Below, in pieces: positions 1 through 5,259 of a stretch of DNA of 5,617 nt. The DNA is from Chthoniobacterales bacterium. GTDB lineage: Bacteria > Verrucomicrobiota > Verrucomicrobiia > Chthoniobacterales > UBA6821. Under the pieces are notes generated by a model that saw only the letters and a program-made list of their open reading frames with translations, was not told the origin of the DNA and did not search any database. Numbering within the stretch: the first letter of the stretch is position 1; each line of letters opens with the position of its first letter. Made by a program: the position numbers and the translations under genes. The DNA lies in contig JAIPKF010000112.1 in the NCBI GenBank assembly GCA_021733705.1, forward strand, positions 1 to 5,617. Reading direction: 5' to 3'.

Positions 1-159
1 TACGGCTTGTGGAAAGCTCATCATTACTGCGTTGGTCTCGAATTGTGATTTGGGCGGTATGTACTCATACAGCCCGGCATCACAATCCTTCGCCCGCCTT
101 GTACTAATAAGCTTTGCACAGCGCCTCATGACGATTCAGTATGAAATATCCGGGTTAAT
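1..159. repeat. MITE-like palindromic repeat, right part (left end outside window)
   Basis: The right end (133-159) is the reverse complement of 4656-4682 with 25 of 27 bases matching; the core is gtatgaaatatccggg at 139-154. The left end of the window (1-21) matches 4686-4706 in direct orientation at 20 of 21 bases. In the second copy the terminal repeat lies immediately left of that shared block. By analogy, the missing left terminus of this copy should lie in the 30 bases before the window, giving an element of about 190 bp with inverted termini. The interior also folds: 9-27 pairs with 101-119 at 15 of 19 positions, and 42-86 forms a strong hairpin. No transposase or ORF lies inside. Short, non-coding, palindromic DNA with terminal inverted repeats fits a MITE or a REP-like element. 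The element boundary and any target duplication cannot be seen. Confidence 0.7.
42..86. repeat. Central hairpin of the palindromic element
   Basis: Bases 42-49 (attgtgat) pair with 79-86 (atcacaat). Bases 52-55 (gggc) pair with 72-75 (gccc), and 57-61 (gtatg) pair with 66-70 (catac), leaving the tetraloop tact at 62-65. Only a small 2/3-base internal loop and one G/A mismatch interrupt the stem. This is the apex of the larger fold made by the repeat. It could form as a DNA cruciform or in RNA from either strand. No poly-T tract follows on the plus strand, so it is not a standard intrinsic terminator. Confidence 0.7.
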
Positions 160-189
160 GACTCTTTTTTTCCAAAGCATCTTCAAATA

Positions 190-579
190 TTGAGTAGGAT
201 CTTTCTTGCATTGGCCATTTTTTCGATTGCTGGGGGTGAGTGGACACTTTTTCAGGCGATCGCCTATGGGAAAATGATCTACTCCTACTCCTCAGAGAGC
301 ACCTTACAATCAGCTCTAGAAAAAACATTTAGTGGGAAATACCCTTGCTCCCTCTGTAAAAAAATTAGCATGGAGAGAAAAAAAACAGCCAATCATGGCT
401 CTTTCTTACAAAAAAATACCAAAAAATGGGATCTTTTTTTACCCTTAATTGCCGTTTTAGAATCTCCTACCTATACATCAGTCTGCTATCCTGCGTTTCA
501 CCATGGTGACTATGCAGAGCCTATCATAGAGGTACCAAAACCTCCCCCAAACCTACGAACTGCAGCATTCGTGTTTTAA
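190..579 (+). CDS. Small secreted or membrane-anchored CxxC protein, function unknown
   Basis: The gene encodes 129 residues. The proposed start is TTG at 190, because no ATG exists between the upstream in-frame stop (142) and the hydrophobic N-terminus. The first ATG (codon 29, position 274) would remove the export signal. Residues 3-25 form a hydrophobic signal peptide or anchor containing the GGEW element. A CxxC pair follows at C53/C56 in the context TFSGKYPCSLCKK, then a lysine- and asparagine-rich stretch (57-80), and a proline-rich tail (EVPKPPP, about 114-120). From memory this layout (GGxW in the signal region, a TFxGKxPCxLC motif, a late PPP) resembles small hypothetical proteins of Verrucomicrobia and relatives. 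The CxxC suggests metal binding or redox activity in the periplasm, which is an inference. No Shine-Dalgarno is visible. The start is only about 30 bp after the repeat terminus, so its promoter may lie within the repeat. Confidence 0.7.
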   Translation: MSRIFLALAIFSIAGGEWTLFQAIAYGKMIYSYSSESTLQSALEKTFSGKYPCSLCKKISMERKKTANHGSFLQKNTKKWDLFLPLIAVLESPTYTSVCYPAFHHGDYAEPIIEVPKPPPNLRTAAFVF

Positions 580-585
580 CGAGAC

Positions 586-603
586 TTCTTGCCAGAGCAA
601 GAA
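586..603 (+). terminator. Stem-loop just after the CxxC gene, possible 3' end
   Basis: A perfect 7-bp stem (ttcttgc at 586-592 with gcaagaa at 597-603) and a 4-base loop (caga) begins seven bases after the TAA at 577-579. Its position suits a transcript end or RNA-stabilising hairpin. However, the following bases (actattc) are not a T tract, so intrinsic termination is uncertain. Confidence 0.35.
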
Positions 604-632
604 ACTATTCACAAGCGCGGCTCTCACCATAG

Positions 633-652
633 AGAAACGTTTAGAAACGATC
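633..652. promoter_or_regulatory. Tandem 10-bp repeat with AAACGTTT palindrome, possible operator
   Basis: Two adjacent 10-base units, agaaacgttt (633-642) and agaaacgatc (643-652), share their first seven bases. Their spacing is close to one helical turn. The junction creates a perfect palindrome, aaacgttt (635-642). It lies about 100 bp upstream of the FGE-like gene, in a stretch with no gene. Protein binding is only suggested by the geometry. A short repeat like this may be chance. Confidence 0.2.
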
Positions 653-683
653 TGACCGCACTACTCGTATTCTCCTGATTCCT

Positions 684-702
684 CTCATTTTCAGAAAATG
701 AG
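684..702. other. Perfect 8-bp hairpin upstream of the FGE-like gene
   Basis: ctcatttt (684-691) pairs perfectly with aaaatgag (695-702) across a 3-base loop (cag). It sits 38 bases before the ATG at 741 and is likely in the leader or promoter region of that gene. No T run directly follows on either strand; the T6 at 721-726 is too far away. A terminator role is therefore weak, and a binding site or leader structure is equally possible. Confidence 0.4.
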
Positions 703-740
703 CACCCTTCTACCCTGATGTTTTTTAGCACAATTTTATA

Positions 741-2621
741 ATGAAAACTTTTTCTTTTTTCCTCCTACTCACCCATGTTGCATTTCATTCAATCATCTAC
801 TCACAAACCCATGAAGCCTCTCTTACAAAACTTAAAATTCCTTTCGTATTAATTGGTGATCCAGGTAATAGTACCTGCACTTCTTATAACTATCAAAAGG
901 ATACTAATTATTCTTATTACTCTGTGGATGATAATATTAATAGTGGTTATTATGTTTTAAATAGAAATATAGGAGCGGTCGATCACTCTTTTTTTATCTC
1001 AAAATATGAGGTTACTGCAGCTCAATATTGTGATTTTTTAAACGCAGTTGCTTCTCAAAATGATCCCCATCACCTCTACAAAAAAGAGATGACAGAGGAT
1101 CCCAACATCGCTTGCATTATTCGAACTTCTTTCACTAAGGAGGATGGAACTTCCTTCTTTCATTACGAGCCTTTTGAAAACAGAGGTAGACTTCCGATCA
1201 GCTATGTGAGCTTGAATGATGCAAAGCGGTTTTGTAATTGGCTAGAACATGGAGCTCCCACCAACGATGAAGACCCTCTTTTTTTAACAGAATGCACCGA
1301 AGAAGGGGCCTATATGTTTTCACAAAAATCATCCTTAGAAAAAGAAGAAACACGATTCAACCCTGAGGCTCGCTATTACATTCCTTCTGAGGATGAATGG
1401 TTCAAAGCAGCTTATTACAAAGGAGGAGGAATCAATGCCGGCTATTGGGCTTATCCTACAAAGCACGATGCTGCCCCTAACAATGGCCAAGGAGATGTTA
1501 GCAATCAGGCCAACTATAAAACCATGGCAACAGGGTGGAAACCTCGCAAACAAAATCCAATGATTACACCAGTAGATCATTTTGAAAAGACCTCTAGCTC
1601 TTATGGGGCTTACGATATGGGAGGAAATGTTGCGGAATGGACTAGCAGCTTTCAATCGATAACTACGTCATCTGATCAAGCTGAACATAACATTGTGCGA
1701 GGTGGCTCTTGGAATTCCGAGTACAGCATCTACTGGAACAATGAACTCATGGCGCAAAGCCCCCCAAAGGCTTATGAGCCTTTAACCGCTAATAATTTTA
1801 TTGGATTTCGCATCGCAGCAGTAGCCTCAGAAGAGGATCAGTATGATCCTAACTCAAACTCCATGGAGCATTGTTCTCATGCTAATGATACAACAGGAAC
1901 TTATGTTGCATGGACTGTAGGAAGAGGACTCATTTTTGGATGTCCAAGGACCATGATCGATACTATTTTTAGATTCTTAGGTTATGACGCAGCAACTACA
2001 CTGGGAGTAACCTCTTTAGAAGGAATCAGTTTTTCAGTGGTCTCTTCCATTCTTCTTCTTGACCTAGTAGGTTACATAGCTGTCATGGCCGGACTGCAAC
2101 TGCTGGGCAAGCTCATTCCGTGGTCCTCTTTAGAACAATATTTCACACGAAGCACTGCTTCCCCTAAAGACTCCATAATTACTCCTATTACTACAGAAAA
2201 TCCTTATGAACCTATCACCATCAAGGAGAGTATGGTTCAATCTTTATGGAGTTTTATGAGGTCACTGATTGGGTGCGGGATGTGTTTACTGACTGCATTT
2301 CTATCAACATTCAGACTTATTGCCGCTAGGTTGGGAATGGGAGAGGCGTTGTTAGAGAGAATAAAAGATTTCTTTCTGGATCTACAACTGTCTGATTCAG
2401 CCTATGTGCCAGAATGGCTAGTAGTTTATATTCCACCATGGCTTATCTACAGGATTGTTCCAGTAGCTCTTGAACTTGGATTTCTTGGCCTATTTATTTT
2501 TGGGTTTTATGAATTTTCCTATTACTGGCCAGCAATTCAAGATTCTCTTGCACAACTTTGGCATGGAATCGTGAACTGCTCCGGAACATCAGCTCTAGAT
2601 CTTCCTGGTCTTGTTTACTGA
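741..2621 (+). CDS. Exported FGE/SUMF1-like protein with hydrophobic C-terminal module
   Basis: The gene encodes 626 residues starting at ATG 741. Residues 1-22 form a signal peptide ending near IIYSQ. Residues about 33-361 form a formylglycine-generating-enzyme-like (SUMF1, C-type-lectin-like) domain. Its hallmarks are ISKYEVTAAQYCDFLN (86-101), PISYVSLNDAKRFCNWL (152-168), YIPSEDEWFKAAYY (213-226), YGAYDMGGNVAEWTS (288-302), VRGGSWNSE (319-327) and GFRIA (355-359). True FGE oxidises a sulfatase cysteine using a cysteine pair that falls after the RGGS motif. Here that stretch (322-354) has no cysteine, so catalysis by that mechanism is unlikely and a binding or structural role is inferred. 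Residues about 387-590 are strongly hydrophobic, with likely membrane segments near 430-456, 501-527 and 560-590, and I recognise no family there. The start has no Shine-Dalgarno; a TATAAT at 737-742 overlaps the ATG and is probably not its promoter. The gene ends one base from the convergent helicase stop. Confidence 0.85.
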   Translation: MKTFSFFLLLTHVAFHSIIYSQTHEASLTKLKIPFVLIGDPGNSTCTSYNYQKDTNYSYYSVDDNINSGYYVLNRNIGAVDHSFFISKYEVTAAQYCDFLNAVASQNDPHHLYKKEMTEDPNIACIIRTSFTKEDGTSFFHYEPFENRGRLPISYVSLNDAKRFCNWLEHGAPTNDEDPLFLTECTEEGAYMFSQKSSLEKEETRFNPEARYYIPSEDEWFKAAYYKGGGINAGYWAYPTKHDAAPNNGQGDVSNQANYKTMATGWKPRKQNPMITPVDHFEKTSSSYGAYDMGGNVAEWTSSFQSITTSSDQAEHNIVRGGSWNSEYSIYWNNELMAQSPPKAYEPLTANNFIGFRIAAVASEEDQYDPNSNSMEHCSHANDTTGTYVAWTVGRGLIFGCPRTMIDTIFRFLGYDAATTLGVTSLEGISFSVVSSILLLDLVGYIAVMAGLQLLGKLIPWSSLEQYFTRSTASPKDSIITPITTENPYEPITIKESMVQSLWSFMRSLIGCGMCLLTAFLSTFRLIAARLGMGEALLERIKDFFLDLQLSDSAYVPEWLVVYIPPWLIYRIVPVALELGFLGLFIFGFYEFSYYWPAIQDSLAQLWHGIVNCSGTSALDLPGLVY

Positions 2622-2622
2622 G

Positions 2623-3846
2623 TTATCTCCTCTTCTTCGCTCCGTAGCTATATCCCTTGAGTGTCCGTGCTCCACGCACATTTTTCAGAAGCTTCTCAGC
2701 AGCCTCTTCATTAAACAAAGTTGTGTAAAAGTATGAAAAATTTTCAAGTTTCAGACGTGGGACCTTAGCAGCAATGAAGATCTCGATTGCTTTGACATGA
2801 GGGAGATCCTCTACAGTCATGATGGTAAAAGCATCACCAATGGCAGCAGCACGTCCTGTACGTCCAATACGATGAACATAATCCTCTGCATGTTGCGGAA
2901 CGTCATAATTAATCACATGACTCACACCTGCAATATCAATACCACGTGCAGCGATATCGGTAGCAACCATGACCTCATAACGCCCATTTTTGAAACCATC
3001 GAGAGCATCGATACGCTCTTGTTGAGAACGATTTGAATGAAGTACAGCTACGGTATGTTTTTCTTGAAGAAGCTGGCGAGCAATGCGATCTGCTCCATCT
3101 TTGGTGCGACAAAAAACAAGTACACTCTGAAAATCAGTTCGTTCTAAAAGAGTTTGTAATAACTCAAACTTTTGAGCCATGGCAACAGGATAAAAGGCAT
3201 GAGTCACTGATTCTGATGCCGAACGGCGCTCTCCAATATCGAGTTTTTCTGGCTCTATCATGCACCAACTAGAAAGACGTTCAATCTCATCAGGAATCGT
3301 TGCTGAAAAAAGAAGTGTTTGTCGTTTTTTAGGACACTGCTCCACAAGGCGACGTACATCGGGTAAAAATCCCATGTCCAGCATTCGGTCGACTTCATCT
3401 AAAACGAGAATTTCAATATCTTTTAAGGTTGTGAGTCCTTGATTTAAAAGATCTAAAAGACGTCCTGGAGTCGCCACAATAATATCGACCCCCTCTTCCA
3501 ATCTCTTTTTTTGAGCACCATAGCCAACCCCACCGTAGAGAACAGCAACACGCAGTGATGAGAAAAAAGAAAAATCTTTTAAAGCCTCCTCCACTTGAAG
3601 AGCTAATTCGCGGGTAGGTTCCAAAATAAGAGCTCGCGGGTACCCTTTTTCAGGGCCTAGCAATGTTAAAAGAGGTAAAGAAAAAGCTGCCGTTTTTCCA
3701 GTTCCTGTCTGAGCTGATGCAATCAGATCTTTTCCTTGAAGGATTTTTGGGATGGCTTCTCGTTGAATGGGAGTTGGCTCAACGTAACCCATCCGTTGAG
3801 CACCATGGACGACAGAGTCTGATAAGTGAAATTGCTGAAATGACAT
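2623..3846 (-). CDS. rhlE: DEAD-box ATP-dependent RNA helicase, RhlE type, with DEVD motif II
   Basis: The protein has 407 residues and the complete two-domain helicase core, with a very short tail. The motifs in order are: F6 and Q28 of the Q motif (EPTPIQREAIP), motif I AQTGTGKT (45-52), Ia PTRELA (77-82), GG (105-106), Ib TPGR (126-129), motif II DEVD (150-153), III SAT (181-183), IV VLVFCRTK (242-249), V TDIAARGID (296-304) and VI HRIGRTGR (325-332). RMLDMGF after motif II and the length fit RhlE-like cytoplasmic helicases, which unwind RNA duplexes in ribosome assembly, RNA decay or cold adaptation. The basic end (KGYSYGAKKRR) may help RNA binding. Motif II has valine where the family usually has alanine; the catalytic D, E and last D are kept, so activity is expected. 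The ATG overlaps the upstream transferase stop by one base (TAATG) with no Shine-Dalgarno, implying translation by re-initiation. Confidence 0.95.
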   Translation of the reverse strand: MSFQQFHLSDSVVHGAQRMGYVEPTPIQREAIPKILQGKDLIASAQTGTGKTAAFSLPLLTLLGPEKGYPRALILEPTRELALQVEEALKDFSFFSSLRVAVLYGGVGYGAQKKRLEEGVDIIVATPGRLLDLLNQGLTTLKDIEILVLDEVDRMLDMGFLPDVRRLVEQCPKKRQTLLFSATIPDEIERLSSWCMIEPEKLDIGERRSASESVTHAFYPVAMAQKFELLQTLLERTDFQSVLVFCRTKDGADRIARQLLQEKHTVAVLHSNRSQQERIDALDGFKNGRYEVMVATDIAARGIDIAGVSHVINYDVPQHAEDYVHRIGRTGRAAAIGDAFTIMTVEDLPHVKAIEIFIAAKVPRLKLENFSYFYTTLFNEEAAEKLLKNVRGARTLKGYSYGAKKRR

Positions 3847-4562
3847 TAAAGTGAGAGAATATCAGCTGATCTGCAATCATACCAGCGAATTAAAGATGGT
3901 GAAACAAAAGAGGCTAGAGACCCAATAAAATGTTTTTTTAATGTTGTTTTTAAAAACCAAGGTGCAATCGATATGGACCTCCCATGGAGATCAACTCCCA
4001 GTATAGAATGTTCCTCTATTTTCGTAACAGCCTGACGGAGTCCCTCTGTAATACCACATCCATCTGCTTTTAAAGCAGCCTCTTTAGCGGTCCAAAGATA
4101 AAAAAAATCCTCTTCTGAGGATACGCTAAGAAATTTTATCTCCTCAAGGGTAAAAAATTTTTTGGCAATCGCCCCTCCCCTCACAGGCCTTACATGTTCC
4201 AGATCAATTCCTATCGGGTGACGTGCAAATGCTAACGCTAAAAGACCTCCACTATGAGCAATACTAAAAGAGATTTTAGGATGGCTCAGTAAAATCGGTT
4301 TTCCACGTTCTGTTTTATTAATAATGAGGCGCTCCAAAGAAATTTCTAAATAGTGACTTAACAAAAAACGCAAATAGATTTGTGAGCTATGAACTCTACT
4401 TTCAAACAAAGAAAAATTTGAATCCCTCTTTTCACTATCAATTTTTAAATGATTGCCAGAGCAAGTATTAAGATACGTTAACCAGATATGAATTTCTTTT
4501 TCTGGTAATTGAAAAGAGAAATTATCCTTTATAGATAGGAGAGAAAAATCAACACAGTTCAT
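3846..4562 (-). CDS. Sfp-type 4'-phosphopantetheinyl transferase
   Basis: The protein has 238 residues, the usual size of monomeric Sfp/HetI/EntD-type enzymes. These transfer the phosphopantetheine arm from CoA to a serine of acyl or peptidyl carrier proteins in the cytoplasm. The diagnostic motifs are all present: GKP (87-89), FSIAHSGG (99-106), GIDLEHVRP (118-126) and FYLWTAKEAALKADGCG (154-170). D120, E122 and E161 are the expected Mg2+ ligands, and K160 is the conserved lysine of WxxKEA. No carrier protein, PKS, NRPS or fatty-acid gene is in the window, so the substrate is unknown; it could serve the fatty-acid ACP or a distant secondary pathway. It is the first gene of a pair with the helicase, overlapping by one base. 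The start at 4562 lacks a good Shine-Dalgarno; an agaagg lies more than 20 bases upstream, which is too far. Confidence 0.92.
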   Translation of the reverse strand: MNCVDFSLLSIKDNFSFQLPEKEIHIWLTYLNTCSGNHLKIDSEKRDSNFSLFESRVHSSQIYLRFLLSHYLEISLERLIINKTERGKPILLSHPKISFSIAHSGGLLALAFARHPIGIDLEHVRPVRGGAIAKKFFTLEEIKFLSVSSEEDFFYLWTAKEAALKADGCGITEGLRQAVTKIEEHSILGVDLHGRSISIAPWFLKTTLKKHFIGSLASFVSPSLIRWYDCRSADILSL

Positions 4563-4576
4563 ATGGACGGGACTCT

Positions 4577-4607
4577 GGTTATTAACCTTCTCTTAAATAA
4601 AGATCAA
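4577..4607 (-). promoter_or_regulatory. Weak promoter candidate with overlapping palindrome, for the transferase-helicase operon
   Basis: Read on the minus strand, TTGATC (4607-4602) is followed after 17 bases by TAATAA (4584-4579). Match to the sigma-70 boxes is only 4/6 and 3/6, but the spacing is ideal and the transferase ATG (4562) lies just downstream. The -10 candidate sits inside an 11-base palindrome, ggtta-t-taacc (4577-4587), which could be an operator. Both are suggestions from pattern and position only. Confidence 0.25.
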
Positions 4608-4655
4608 GATTAGTTCAACTTTGCTTGCAATAATTTAAGATTTTCAAGTGAAACT

Positions 4656-4706
4656 ATTAGCCCGGATATTTCATACTAAATCTATTACGACTTGTGGAAA
4701 GCTCAT
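4656..4706. repeat. Half copy of the palindromic element: terminal repeat plus subterminal block
   Basis: Bases 4656-4682 are the inverted counterpart of 133-159 (25 of 27 matching), and 4686-4706 match 1-21 directly (20 of 21). Similarity ends after the shared gtggaaagctcat. The central hairpin and the opposite terminus are not found downstream, so this is a truncated copy representing the left end only. It lies in the 190-bp region between the divergent transferase and winged-helix genes. It ends about 45 bases before the latter's ATG and so may affect its promoter. Confidence 0.7.
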
Positions 4707-4752
4707 TAATTTTAGTTGCTAAAGTTTGTAATACTTTATAAATTACTTGCCT

Positions 4753-5184
4753 ATGGACTTAACTAAAATTAATATTAGCGTATTACGTGAAATGTTGAAG
4801 CTCTCAGAACGTAAAGAGGAGCTTTTGAAAGAACTTAAGGAGTTAGAGGAAAAAATTATCTCTCATGCAAGTGATTTTAATTCCGCGACACCCTCCAAAT
4901 TTAAGAAACCAAAAAAAATAGGAGTTCACGCTACCCAAAAAATCAATAGTTCCGAAAAAATCAGCAAAAGAGCTTCTCGAGGAACTATGAAAGTGATAGT
5001 TTTAGATGCACTCAAGGAAGCAGGTCCAGCCGGAATAAAAATTCCTGAACTTGCTCATAAAATCGGAGTGAAAAATGCGAACCTTCACGTTTGGTTTAGC
5101 AATACTGGAAAAAAACTTCCTGAAATTGAGCGCATTGGAGTAGGTCTTTTCCGGGTTCGTCAAAGTGTACTCGAGCATCTCTAA
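4753..5184 (+). CDS. Coiled-coil plus winged-helix protein, probably DNA-binding
   Basis: I prefer ATG 4753 (143 residues); a TTG two codons upstream (4747) is an alternative. Neither has a Shine-Dalgarno. Residues about 8-38 form a charged heptad-like helix (LSERKEELLKELKELEEKI), a likely dimerising coiled coil. Residues about 39-77 are a basic, serine- and lysine-rich linker (KFKKPKK, KRASRG). Residues about 78-136 look like a small winged-helix fold: VIVLDALKEAGPAGIKIPEL, then HKIGVKNANLHVWFSNTGKK as the probable recognition helix region, then a beta wing ending in GVGLFRV. From memory, similar proteins (coiled coil, K/R-rich linker, then VKxxNxxVWFxxTGKK) are common in Verrucomicrobia and relatives as uncharacterised proteins. 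A nucleoid-associated or regulatory role is inferred. A TATAAA at 4737-4742 is very close to the start, with only a weak TTGCTA upstream at 15-base spacing. Confidence 0.8.
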   Translation: MDLTKINISVLREMLKLSERKEELLKELKELEEKIISHASDFNSATPSKFKKPKKIGVHATQKINSSEKISKRASRGTMKVIVLDALKEAGPAGIKIPELAHKIGVKNANLHVWFSNTGKKLPEIERIGVGLFRVRQSVLEHL

Positions 5185-5259
5185 GAACTTTTTATAGCCC
5201 GGATAAGAGAGGGTGATAGATTGTGAACACAGATACGACAAGTTAATTGGATTATATTT

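Noticed and set aside
589..601. 13-base direct repeat ttgccagagcaag, also at 4453-4465
   Set aside because: One copy is inside the transferase coding sequence and the other in an intergenic hairpin. A shared 13-mer in a 5.6-kb window is not far from chance, and the flanks do not match.
737..742. TATAAT sequence as a -10 box for the FGE-like gene
   Set aside because: It overlaps the ATG at 741, so transcription would start inside the coding region and lose the signal peptide. No -35 box is convincing.
1335..1655. Open frame of 106 codons on the minus strand inside the FGE-like gene
   Set aside because: It is antisense to clear FGE motifs, shows no family signal, and is best explained as a shadow of the plus-strand gene.
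190..2621. The two left-hand plus-strand genes as parts of a sulfatase-maturation or defence system
   Set aside because: The FGE-like protein lacks the catalytic cysteines, no sulfatase or nuclease gene is present, and 161 bp with hairpins separate the genes, so a functional unit is not supported.
2797..3442. Three consecutive plus-strand open frames of 60-79 codons
   Set aside because: All lie antisense to canonical helicase motifs, and their products are low-complexity or featureless.
5002..5241. Minus-strand open frame of 79 codons
   Set aside because: It overlaps the winged-helix domain in antisense. The plus-strand product has coherent domains and this one does not.
5185..5259. Terminator between the convergent winged-helix and RND genes
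   Set aside because: A T5 run at 5189-5193 follows the stop, but I find no stable stem directly before it. The small gtg-aa-cac inverted repeat near 5222-5229 is too short.
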